From JALZVT01 sp964634815 (lineage in GTDB: Bacteria; Pseudomonadota; Gammaproteobacteria; Pseudomonadales; Azotimanducaceae), in assembly GCA_964634815.1 (NCBI GenBank), contig CAZWMD010000090.1, positions 1 to 11,658 on the forward strand: a DNA stretch of 11,658 nt. The letters are read 5' to 3'. The notes beneath the pieces were generated by a model. That model did not search any database. It saw only the letters and a program-made list of their open reading frames with translations, and was not told the DNA's origin. The position numbers were made by a program, and so were the translations under genes. Positions within the stretch are counted from its first letter, which is position 1; every line of letters starts with the position of its first letter. Positions 1 to 7,097 of this stretch are shown piece by piece.

Positions 1-11
1 TGAAACCACGG

Positions 12-41
12 CTTTACTCTGGCACTTTACTCTGACCCCAG
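12..41. repeat. RAYT/REP-like repeat fragment at the 3' end of the hydroxylase gene
   Basis: The 10-mer ctttactctg occurs twice in a row with a 13-base period (12-21 and 25-34), and the second copy runs into gacccca. On the minus strand this reads TGGGGTCAGAGTAAAG. From memory, that string resembles the termini of REP/RAYT-associated repeats scattered through gammaproteobacterial genomes. The last codons of the hydroxylase (Gly-Ser-Glu-stop) are read from it. Only one end of the element would be in the window, so its class is an inference. Confidence 0.45.
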
Positions 42-1208
42 ACGATCTAGCGGATTAAAGCTGTACAGCGAATCCACCGCTCTCGATCCTGCGCGTTGTG
101 CGGCGCGGTTGCGCACCCAGGCTTTGATGCCGCTCATGTGGAACACTGCAGCATTGCGGCGTGAGCCTTTCTGCACCGCTGCCGTGCGCGCGATGCGCAG
201 GGAGTCATAACGGCCAAGACTTGACGCGATGTCGTTACCCGCAGCAACACAGCGGGCAAGCACCGCGCCGTCTTCAATAGCCATCGCTGCACCCTGAGCC
301 ATGAAGGGCAGTGTCGGATGGCAGGCATCACCAAGCAAAGTGGCCCGCGCATCGCTCCAGCGCGCCATGGGCGGGCGATCAAACAACGCCCATTTGTAGC
401 AGGCCTCAGGATCCATCGCGTCGATCAATATTTGGATACTGTCATGCCAGCCAGCAAAATCGGCTTTCAATTCTGCATGGTCACCACGTTCGTTCCAGGA
501 TTCTACTTCCCAGCCACGCTTCTCAACCACACAAACGCAGTTCACCAGCTCACCCCGACGTACATAGTAGTGCACAAAATGTTTACCCGGGCCCCACCAG
601 GCTGTCGAGACGGGTCTGATCAAATCTTTAGGCAGCAATTCGACAGGCACCAGACCGCGCCAGGCGACATTACCGGTGAAACGCGGCGACTGTTTGCCAA
701 ACAGTTTTTCCCGCACCACTGAGTGAATCCCATCAGCACCCACCAACAGCGCGCCCTCATATTCAGCGCTTGCTGTGCGCAATAAGACACCCGCGGCTGT
801 CTGAGTAAAATCAATCACCTCAGCACTGGTATGCAAACGGATGCGAGGTGTTGCCTCCGCTGCCAACAACAACACCCCAATCAGATCCGCGCGATGAATG
901 TGATAGTAAGGTGCACCGTAGCGACTCAGCGCAGACTCACCCAACGCATTGCGGCTAATCACTTCGCCTTTTTTCCAGCCACGAAACTCTGTAGCGGCTG
1001 GCAAGAAAGCGACACGGCGCAGACTTTTCTCGAGGCCAAGAGCATGAAGCACATGGGTTGCGTTGGGACTGAGTTGAATGCCGGCGCCGATCTCTGATAA
1101 CTCGGCCGCGCGCTCAAAAACCTCAACCTCAAAGCCCTGCTCAGCAAAGCAAAGTGCGGCAACAAGCCCACCAATTCCACCGCCAACGATGAGCACGCGC
1201 TCAGTCAT
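27..1208 (-). CDS. FAD-dependent aromatic-ring hydroxylase (salicylate / 3-hydroxybenzoate hydroxylase-like)
   Basis: This is a 393-residue class A flavoprotein monooxygenase, which uses NAD(P)H and oxygen to hydroxylate an aromatic ring in the cytoplasm. Visible motifs are the N-terminal dinucleotide fold VGGGIGGL (residues 8-15), the GADG motif around 157-160, and the GDACHP motif around 293-298 that binds the FAD ribityl chain. Overall pattern and length fit the NahG / 3-hydroxybenzoate 6-hydroxylase group; the substrate cannot be told from sequence. I chose the ATG at 1208 over one at 1229 because AAGGA (1217-1221) lies 8 bases upstream and the GxGxxG fold then starts at the usual distance from the N-terminus. 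The start overlaps the stop of the upstream regulator gene (ATGACTGA), so the two are very likely co-transcribed and translationally coupled. The last codons fall in a repeat fragment, so the C-terminal tip may not be ancestral. Confidence 0.85.
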   Translation of the reverse strand: MTERVLIVGGGIGGLVAALCFAEQGFEVEVFERAAELSEIGAGIQLSPNATHVLHALGLEKSLRRVAFLPAATEFRGWKKGEVISRNALGESALSRYGAPYYHIHRADLIGVLLLAAEATPRIRLHTSAEVIDFTQTAAGVLLRTASAEYEGALLVGADGIHSVVREKLFGKQSPRFTGNVAWRGLVPVELLPKDLIRPVSTAWWGPGKHFVHYYVRRGELVNCVCVVEKRGWEVESWNERGDHAELKADFAGWHDSIQILIDAMDPEACYKWALFDRPPMARWSDARATLLGDACHPTLPFMAQGAAMAIEDGAVLARCVAAGNDIASSLGRYDSLRIARTAAVQKGSRRNAAVFHMSGIKAWVRNRAAQRAGSRAVDSLYSFNPLDRLGSE

Positions 1209-2553
1209 GCAACTCGTCCTTATTCGCATTCAACTCGGAGAGTTTGCGATACAACACCCGCTCACTCACACCCAGGGTTTTGGCCAAAGACTTACGATCA
1301 CCCTGAAACGTTGCAACGGCTCGAGCCAGGTAGTTTCTTTCTGCCTCGGCAAGCGAGACGAGCTCAGGCGAATCTGCCTGCACATGCGCTCCCTGAGTCT
1401 CGTCAGCGCTCTGACAATGCGCCGGCAGATGAACGGGATGAATCACTCCGTCATCGGCAAGCAGCAGCGCGCGCTCTACAATGTTACGCAACTCTCGCAC
1501 ATTACCGGGAAACTCATAGCCCTCAAGAACCCGCAGGCTCGCCTCCGAGAACCTGATCTCAGGGGCCCCAAGACGCTGCAACATTGTTTCTATCAAGGGC
1601 TGCAAATCACCCTGTCGATCGCGCAGCGGTGGCAAGTCAATTTCAAACACCGTCAATCGATAGTACAGATCATCGCGAAACGATCCGGACGCCACCATCT
1701 CCCGGAGATTTTTATTGGTGGCGCACACCAGTCTGAAATCGGTTTCCTGCCACTGCGTACTACCCACCCGGCGAAATCGTCGGGATTCCAGCAGCCGCAG
1801 TAATTTGACTTGCACCGACAAAGGAATATCACCGATCTCATCGAGAAACAGTGTTCCACCCTGAGCAGACTCAACCAGTCCAACCTTGTCTCCGTCTGCA
1901 CCGGTAAACGCCCCTTTCACATAACCAAAGAGTTCACTTTCAAACAGCGCCTCCGGCATGCCAGTACATTCCACCGGAACAAAAGGTTCATCGCGCCGTT
2001 CACTCAACCGATGCAAGGTCTGCGCAACCAACTCCTTGCCTGTTCCTGATTCACCCAGCAACAGGATGTTTGTGCTGCTTCGCGCCACTCGTTCAACCAG
2101 GTTCAGCATTTTTTGGAAACTGGCTGATCTGCCTACCAACCGATGCTCTGAAGACTGGGTTGTCCCGGCATCTGAGGGGCGCATGCGCTCCAGGAAATAG
2201 AGAATTTCATCGCTGTCGGGATCAATGATCGGCCACATCTCAACATGAACGTATTCCTCACCCCGAGGCGTGTGATGAATGTGCAACACCTGGCTGGCCT
2301 CTCTTGCCTCACGACTCTGTTTCAACGGACAGGTTTCACCGGCCTGATCGCAGGGCACGTTGTAGTGGTGTGATACCTGGTAGCAATGCTGCGTAGTCCC
2401 TCGGTCTGTAAACCCGTAAGCCTGCCGATAGGCGGGGTTAGCGAGCAAAATCTGATAATCCGGACTGAGCAAAATGGCCGGTTCAGGAAAGGCATTCAGA
2501 ACCGCCTGCAGTGGTTTGGTCGACGTCATATCGCACAGACTAACGACTGCCAT
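1201..2553 (-). CDS. fisR: Sigma-54-dependent activator, FisR-like sulfane-sulfur sensor
   Basis: The 450-residue protein is a bacterial enhancer-binding protein. In order it has a PAS-like sensor domain (about 15-125), an AAA+ domain (about 138-370) with Walker A GESGTGKE (167-174), the sigma-54 contact loop GAFTGA (214-219) and Walker B LFLDEIGD (235-242), then a Fis-type helix-turn-helix (about 405-440). The sensor domain carries Cys57, Cys68 and Cys75, with intervals of 11 and 7. As I recall, this is the interval of the three reactive cysteines (C53/C64/C71) of Cupriavidus FisR, which senses persulfide and turns on sulfide-oxidation genes. The divergent neighbours, a persulfide dioxygenase and a sulfite exporter, fit that role. 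An alternative ATG at 2529 would shorten it by 8 residues; neither start has a strong ribosome site. The gene overlaps the downstream hydroxylase by 8 bases. Identity as an orthologue is inferred, though the family is certain. Confidence 0.85.
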   Translation of the reverse strand: MAVVSLCDMTSTKPLQAVLNAFPEPAILLSPDYQILLANPAYRQAYGFTDRGTTQHCYQVSHHYNVPCDQAGETCPLKQSREAREASQVLHIHHTPRGEEYVHVEMWPIIDPDSDEILYFLERMRPSDAGTTQSSEHRLVGRSASFQKMLNLVERVARSSTNILLLGESGTGKELVAQTLHRLSERRDEPFVPVECTGMPEALFESELFGYVKGAFTGADGDKVGLVESAQGGTLFLDEIGDIPLSVQVKLLRLLESRRFRRVGSTQWQETDFRLVCATNKNLREMVASGSFRDDLYYRLTVFEIDLPPLRDRQGDLQPLIETMLQRLGAPEIRFSEASLRVLEGYEFPGNVRELRNIVERALLLADDGVIHPVHLPAHCQSADETQGAHVQADSPELVSLAEAERNYLARAVATFQGDRKSLAKTLGVSERVLYRKLSELNANKDELHD

Positions 2554-2572
2554 CCAGTACAGTCAACACTAA

Positions 2573-2596
2573 AAAGCTGCCTAATTAGGCAGTTTT
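2573..2596. promoter_or_regulatory. Palindromic operator, candidate FisR upstream activating site
   Basis: CTGCCTAATTAGGCAG (2577-2592) is a perfect 16-bp palindrome. With one mismatched pair it extends into AAA...TTT arms, giving 24 bases. Its centre lies about 85 bases upstream of the -12 element of the sigma-54 promoter, a normal distance for an enhancer-binding protein site. It also sits only 20 bases before the regulator's own start, so it could mediate autoregulation. Binding by this regulator is inferred from position and symmetry. Confidence 0.65.
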
Positions 2597-2654
2597 CAAA
2601 TCCCATCACCTCGCAAGAAATCCATAACTAATTGTTTTATAAGGTTCATATATC

Positions 2655-2670
2655 TGGCACGGATTTCGCT
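2655..2670 (+). promoter_or_regulatory. Sigma-54 (-24/-12) promoter of the persulfide dioxygenase operon
   Basis: TGGCAC-N5-TCGCT matches the consensus TGGCAC-N5-TTGCW with one change (C for T in the -12 box). The invariant GG (2656-2657) and GC (2668-2669) are exactly 10 bases apart. Transcription would begin near 2681, giving a leader of about 40 bases before the ATG at 2721. A sigma-54 activator is encoded just upstream on the other strand, which makes the assignment much more likely than sequence match alone. Confidence 0.8.
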
Positions 2671-2720
2671 TTATAAATTACCAACGCATATATATTAATA
2701 ACAAGAAGTTATTTACTACC

Positions 2721-3590
2721 ATGGCATCACCCCCTGTTGTTCGCGCCTTTTTTGATCAGGATACCTACAGCTACAGCTATGTGGTGAGCGACCCCGCCAC
2801 CCACCAGGCCGTTGTGATTGATCCGGTACACAACTTCGACCCGGCCTCGGGAACGCTCAGATCGTCCTCTGCAGACCTCATCGTCCAGTTTGTCCACGAA
2901 CAGAATCTCCATGTGGACTGGATTCTTGAAACCCACATTCACGCAGATCACCTCTCCGCCTCCGGATACCTGAAAGCGTCTCTCGGCGCACGAATCGCCA
3001 TCGGCGCACAGGTCAGTTGCGTGCAAGAGCGCTTCAGCACCATCCTGAACCCAGACCCTGACTTTCACTGCGACGGCAGTCAGTTTGATCAATTACTCAA
3101 CGACAACGATGAGCTTGCAGTAGGCACTCTAAGAGTACTGTCACTGCACACACCGGGTCATACACCCGCCTGCATGAGTTATGTGATTGGCAACTGTGCG
3201 TTTATCGGCGACACGCTGTTTATGCCGGACTACGGCACCGCACGAACCGATTTCCCTGGAGGTGATGCGCGCAAACTCTACCAATCCATCAAACGTATTC
3301 TCAGCCTACCCGCTGACACTCGGCTGTTTATGTGCCACGACTACGGTACACAACACCGTACAGAGTTTTGCTGCGAAACCAGCGTGGAGGAGCAACGCAC
3401 AAAGAACATCCATCTTCTTCAATGCACCTCAGAAGACACCTTTGCCGCCTATCGACAATGCCGTGATAAAAACCTGTCCGCCCCGCGGCTGTTGTACCCG
3501 GCGGTGCAATACAACCTGCGCGGGGGCCAACTGCCGCCAGCCGAGTCAAATGGCCGCAGCTACCTGAAAATCCCGGTACGGAACGCCTAG
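2721..3590 (+). CDS. ETHE1-type persulfide dioxygenase (metallo-beta-lactamase fold)
   Basis: This 289-residue cytoplasmic enzyme is expected to oxidise glutathione persulfide to sulfite and glutathione with a mononuclear iron. It carries the signature THIHADH (71-77), then His147 in TPGH, Asp164 in GDTLF and His206 in CHDYG. By alignment with human ETHE1, the iron ligands are His72, His147 and Asp164. The stretch DYGTARTDFPGGD (170-182) is also typical of persulfide dioxygenases as opposed to glyoxalase II. There is no rhodanese or DUF442 domain on this protein; a DUF442-like domain is instead attached to the next gene's product. It is the first gene after the sigma-54 promoter, and only one base separates its stop from the GTG start of the exporter. 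The ribosome site is weak (AAGAAG, 12 bases before ATG). It probably belongs to the Blh/PDO group; the exact subtype is uncertain. Confidence 0.88.
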   Translation: MASPPVVRAFFDQDTYSYSYVVSDPATHQAVVIDPVHNFDPASGTLRSSSADLIVQFVHEQNLHVDWILETHIHADHLSASGYLKASLGARIAIGAQVSCVQERFSTILNPDPDFHCDGSQFDQLLNDNDELAVGTLRVLSLHTPGHTPACMSYVIGNCAFIGDTLFMPDYGTARTDFPGGDARKLYQSIKRILSLPADTRLFMCHDYGTQHRTEFCCETSVEEQRTKNIHLLQCTSEDTFAAYRQCRDKNLSAPRLLYPAVQYNLRGGQLPPAESNGRSYLKIPVRNA

Positions 3591-3591
3591 C

Positions 3592-4812
3592 GTGTTTCCT
3601 GTTGCATTAGCTCTACCCGGCGCATTGGCGATTGGCTTGAGTCTGGGTTTGCTCGGCTCCGGCGGATCCATTCTGACTGTCCCGGTACTGGTGTATCTGC
3701 TGGGCCAGGATGAAAAAGTGGCAATTGCCAGCTCACTGGCTATTGTTGGCACCATTGCACTCGTTGGCAGTCTCCCCTTCCTGCAGCAAAAGCGTATCGC
3801 CTGGCGCGCGGTCTTTTTGTTCGGTGTGCCCGGCATGCTGGGTACCTACATTGGCGCCTGGTCATCCGCCTTTGTCTCGGGCGCGCTACAACTCGCGGTG
3901 TTTGCACTGGTGATGATGGTAGCTGCCTACTTCATGCTAAAACCCGAAACCAGATCGGCCCCTCAGTCACACCCCGCCCGACCAGCCAACCGATCTACTT
4001 TAATGGCCGAGGGCTTGCTGGTTGGCGTTCTCACCGGCTTCGTTGGCGTCGGCGGCGGCTTCCTGATCGTTCCCGCGCTGATGTTTTTGGGCGGACTCAG
4101 CATGCACCAGGCCGTAGCAACCAGCCTTGTGATTATAGCGATGAAGTCTTTTGCCGGATTTATTAAGTACACCGACGTGCTGGCGGCACAAAATCTCACT
4201 TTGGATATCAAGGTCATCGCCACCATCAGTCTCATCGGTGTACTTGGCAGCTTTGGTGGCCATGCCATTGGCAACCACCTGCAACAGACAACTCTGAAAA
4301 GAGCCTTTGGCTATTTCCTTGGCGTCATGGGCGTCTGCATTCTCTTTCAGTCCTCACCCGCAGCAAGCACCACGGAGCTACCAGTGCCCTTATCAAAACA
4401 AGTTCTCAAGGTATCAGATCGTGTCACCCTGGCAGGCCAGCTTAATCCGCAGATCATCGACGCACTTAAGCAAAACAAAACCCGGGTGATTGATTTGCGC
4501 ACCATCGACGAAGACATCGCCCTCGACCAGAACAAAATGCACGAAGCCCAAATCGACTATGTTCACCTGCCTGTGGGCGATCTGGCGATCCCGCAAGCCA
4601 CATCAACAACGCTCACCACATTGTTGACTGAAACGCCGGACGCACCCGTGGTGATTCACTGCAATTCGGGTAATCGAGCGGGTCTGTTGTGGGCAATCCA
4701 TCTCATCGAGCAAGGCACAACCACTGAACAAGCGCTTGCGGTTGTTGCACCGATTACCACCAAAGCACCAGTTGTCGATGCCATAAAGCGCTATGACTCG
4801 GACCAAAAGTAG
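3592..4812 (+). CDS. TauE/SafE sulfite exporter fused to a C-terminal DUF442/rhodanese-like domain
   Basis: The 406-residue protein has two parts. Residues 1 to about 252 form a TauE/SafE (TSUP) permease with about eight hydrophobic segments in two repeats, each opening with a Gly-rich helix (LGLLGSGGS at 18-26; GFVGVGGGF at 149-157). Residues about 270-406 form a DUF442 (Blh-type phosphatase/sulfurtransferase-like) domain, with the opening VTLAGQL (278-284), a conserved DLR (301-303) and the active loop HCNSGNR (356-362). Cys357 and Arg362 form a C-x-x-G-x-R loop of rhodanese size. The permease is expected to export sulfite made by the dioxygenase. The fused domain should face the cytoplasm and could transfer sulfane sulfur, for example persulfide plus sulfite to thiosulfate; that reaction is my inference. 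It starts with GTG one base after the dioxygenase stop, so the two are certainly in one operon. Confidence 0.85.
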   Translation: MFPVALALPGALAIGLSLGLLGSGGSILTVPVLVYLLGQDEKVAIASSLAIVGTIALVGSLPFLQQKRIAWRAVFLFGVPGMLGTYIGAWSSAFVSGALQLAVFALVMMVAAYFMLKPETRSAPQSHPARPANRSTLMAEGLLVGVLTGFVGVGGGFLIVPALMFLGGLSMHQAVATSLVIIAMKSFAGFIKYTDVLAAQNLTLDIKVIATISLIGVLGSFGGHAIGNHLQQTTLKRAFGYFLGVMGVCILFQSSPAASTTELPVPLSKQVLKVSDRVTLAGQLNPQIIDALKQNKTRVIDLRTIDEDIALDQNKMHEAQIDYVHLPVGDLAIPQATSTTLTTLLTETPDAPVVIHCNSGNRAGLLWAIHLIEQGTTTEQALAVVAPITTKAPVVDAIKRYDSDQK

Positions 4813-4832
4813 GCGCTGGTCAGACGACCCTG

Positions 4833-4860
4833 TTGAAGTTCCAATGGGTCGCGTTAATCT
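4833..4860 (+). promoter_or_regulatory. Weak sigma-70 promoter candidate before the membrane protein gene
   Basis: TTGAAG (4833-4838) and TAATCT (4855-4860) are separated by 16 bases in the 84-base gap between the exporter and the next gene. Each box has two mismatches to consensus. If real, it would let the membrane protein and monooxygenase pair be expressed independently of the sigma-54 promoter. This is a pattern match only. Confidence 0.25.
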
Positions 4861-4896
4861 GTTGGATTACCTTAAAAGTGGAATCGACTAAACGCC

Positions 4897-5454
4897 ATGC
4901 CTCTATGCCACCCCCAGCTATCTGACGAACGATCATCGGATCACACCGTACAATCAAACAGACCAGTTGTTCTGGCAATCTGGGTCGTAGCCGCCCTGCT
5001 CTGGAGCACCGGCGCATGGGCTGCAGAGAGTTACCCCAAAGGCCATGGCGCCCTCCAGGTATTTGACGCCGAAGGTATGGCGGTAACACCAACCTGGGTC
5101 AAACTGTGGGTCGGCTTCCTCATGGCCACCTTTGCCGCCGGCCTACTGTTTGTGTGGCGACACCCCATCGCCCGATGGACCACCGGCGGGTTCCTGGTCT
5201 CCGCTGGCACCGGCGCACTGGTGTTTTCTGCCCTTGGACTGCCCTTTCTGAGCGGCTCCATTGCCATCATGCACATCATCTGCTGGATGCCGGCCCTGCT
5301 CATGCTGATACTAAAGCGACCCTTTCTAAACCCCGAAGAGGGTCTGGGTTACCGCATCTGGGCCGGTCTGATCACCTTTGCTATCTTGTTCTCTTTCATC
5401 TTCGACTTCCGCGATGCGGGCATCTACATCGCCCATGTCACGGGGATGGGTTAA
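4897..5454 (+). CDS. Multi-spanning membrane protein of unknown function
   Basis: I do not recognise this 185-residue protein. The N-terminus has about 22 polar residues, then a hydrophobic stretch (23-42) ending in AWA-AES that resembles a cleavable signal peptide. A polar, presumably periplasmic segment follows (43-65), then four predicted membrane helices (about 66-86, 95-115, 120-139 and 152-170). Histidines lie in or near membrane borders (His89, His126, His180). No alternative ATG, GTG or TTG lies between the chosen start and the hydrophobic stretch, which supports ATG 4897, although no good ribosome site precedes it. It ends 35 bases before the Baeyer-Villiger monooxygenase on the same strand, so the two are probably co-transcribed. 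Whether it belongs to the sulfur operon upstream (84-base gap) is unclear. Confidence 0.7.
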   Translation: MPLCHPQLSDERSSDHTVQSNRPVVLAIWVVAALLWSTGAWAAESYPKGHGALQVFDAEGMAVTPTWVKLWVGFLMATFAAGLLFVWRHPIARWTTGGFLVSAGTGALVFSALGLPFLSGSIAIMHIICWMPALLMLILKRPFLNPEEGLGYRIWAGLITFAILFSFIFDFRDAGIYIAHVTGMG

Positions 5455-5489
5455 TCTGAGACCCACAGCATCTGACCCAGGCCCAACAA

Positions 5490-7097
5490 ATGAGTGATTC
5501 AAGCCCAGCAAAAACCCAAACCCTGGACGCCCTGGTTGTGGGGGCCGGTTTTGCCGGGCTGTATATGCTGCATCGCTTCAAACAGCTTGGGCTCAACGCC
5601 CGCATTCTCGAGGCCGGCGGCGGCGTGGGTGGCACCTGGTACTGGAATCGTTACCCCGGCGCGCGTTGTGATATTCCCAGCCTGCAGTACTCCTATCAGT
5701 TTTCACCCGAACTGGAGCAGGAATGGGAATGGAAAGAGCGCTACGCCGCCCAACCCGAAATCATGGCCTACGCCGAGCATGTGGTTGAGCGTTTCAACCT
5801 GGGCCCGGATATTCAGTTTGATACCCGGGTCGCCTCTGCGCACTTTAACGACACCAATAGCCGCTGGCTGCTAACCACAGAATCTGGCGAACAGTTTTCC
5901 TCCAGATATTGCGTAATGGCGACGGGCTGCCTGTCTTCAGCCAACGATCCAGAATTTCCTGGCCGCGACCAATTCACCGGCAACTGGTACCACACCGGCC
6001 GCTGGCCCCACGAAGGCGTCGACCTTTCTGGTCAGCGAGTCGCCGTGATTGGCACCGGCTCTTCCGCGATTCAATCCATCCCTATTTTGGCAGAGCAGGC
6101 CAAACACCTGACCGTTTTTCAACGCACGCCAAACTACTCAGTACCTGCTCACAACCGCCCCCAGGACAAAGAAGAAGAAGCCCGTATCAAGGCCACCTAT
6201 CGTGAGTTCCGCGAACTTGGCAAGGCCCAGGGCGTTGGCTGGGACACCTCCAACAACGAACGAACGGCCGAAGAACACAGCGCGGATGAGGTGCGTGCAG
6301 AGTGCGAACGCCGCTGGGAGATGGGTGGACTGTACTTTTACGGCACCTTCGCTGATCTGCTAATAAACGCCGAAGCCAACCGCATCGTTGCCGAGTTTGT
6401 TCAGGAAAAAACCCGCGAACGCATTAAGGATCCCGAGCTCGCAGAGCTGTTGTTGCCGTCCACCATTCTCGGCTGCAAACGCATCTGTGCGGACACGGGT
6501 TACTTTGAAACCTACAACCGCGACAACGTGTCGCTGGTAGATATTTCAAAGTCTGGCATCGATGAAATCACAGCCAGCGGCGTGCGGGTTGGTGATAAGG
6601 AATACGAGGTTGATGCCATTGTGACAGCCACCGGCTTCGACGCCATGACCGGCTCGCTTGATCGCATTGATATTCGAGGCAGCAGCGGACAAAAACTCAA
6701 AGAGAAGTGGGCAGCGGGTCCGCGCACTTACCTGGGGTTAACCACATCAGGGTTTCCAAATTTCTTCATCATTAGCGGCCCGGGCAGCCCTTCTGTACTG
6801 ACAAACATGATTACGTCCATTGAGCAGCACGTTGAGTTTGTGGCGGATTGCGTGGCCTGGCTGCAAGAACGGGATCTGGATCAGATCGACGCCTCCCTCG
6901 ATGCCGAGAACGACTGGGTTGACCACGTCAATGAGGTCGCCGGGCAAACCCTGTTGCTCGGCTGTAACTCCTGGTATCTCGGCGCCAACGTACCAGGCAA
7001 ACCACGGGTGTTTATGCCCTATCTCGGTTTTCCTGAGTATGTTGAAAAATGCGAGGAAGTGGCAAACGATTCCTACGCGGGCTTCACGAAGGCCTAG
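5490..7097 (+). CDS. Baeyer-Villiger monooxygenase (cyclohexanone monooxygenase-like, type I)
   Basis: The 535-residue flavoprotein is expected to insert oxygen next to a ketone carbonyl, using FAD and NADPH. It shows the first dinucleotide fold VVGAGFAG (16-23), the GGTWYWNRYPGARCD block (47-61), the fingerprint FxGxxxHxxxWP from Phe162 to Pro173 with His168 and Trp172, and the second dinucleotide fold GTGSSA (188-193). The active-site arginine corresponds to Arg331 in CKR, followed by the TYNRDNV block (341-347). Asp61 matches the conserved active-site aspartate. Length is normal for cyclohexanone or phenylacetone monooxygenase relatives. These features separate it from plain flavin-containing monooxygenases. 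The ketone substrate cannot be predicted. It follows the membrane protein gene by 35 bases and ends convergently with a minus-strand gene, the two sharing the tetranucleotide CTAG as stop. Confidence 0.9.
   Translation: MSDSSPAKTQTLDALVVGAGFAGLYMLHRFKQLGLNARILEAGGGVGGTWYWNRYPGARCDIPSLQYSYQFSPELEQEWEWKERYAAQPEIMAYAEHVVERFNLGPDIQFDTRVASAHFNDTNSRWLLTTESGEQFSSRYCVMATGCLSSANDPEFPGRDQFTGNWYHTGRWPHEGVDLSGQRVAVIGTGSSAIQSIPILAEQAKHLTVFQRTPNYSVPAHNRPQDKEEEARIKATYREFRELGKAQGVGWDTSNNERTAEEHSADEVRAECERRWEMGGLYFYGTFADLLINAEANRIVAEFVQEKTRERIKDPELAELLLPSTILGCKRICADTGYFETYNRDNVSLVDISKSGIDEITASGVRVGDKEYEVDAIVTATGFDAMTGSLDRIDIRGSSGQKLKEKWAAGPRTYLGLTTSGFPNFFIISGPGSPSVLTNMITSIEQHVEFVADCVAWLQERDLDQIDASLDAENDWVDHVNEVAGQTLLLGCNSWYLGANVPGKPRVFMPYLGFPEYVEKCEEVANDSYAGFTKA

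Noticed and set aside
1208..1229. Longer start for the hydroxylase at 1229
   Set aside because: It adds seven residues inside the regulator gene, while the ATG at 1208 has AAGGA at 8 bases and is the normal start relative to the dinucleotide fold.
1078..1803. A 241-codon plus-strand open frame opposite the regulator and hydroxylase genes
   Set aside because: It is antisense to two genes with clear domain motifs, has no recognisable domain and no ribosome site; it is a shadow of their codon bias.
3743..3760. TGGCAC within the exporter gene as a second sigma-54 promoter
   Set aside because: No GC doublet falls at the required 10-base distance from GG, and it lies within coding sequence.
4825..4851. 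Hairpin CGACCC / GGGTCG after the exporter gene as a terminator
   Set aside because: The stem is only 6 bp with a 15-base loop and no T-run follows.
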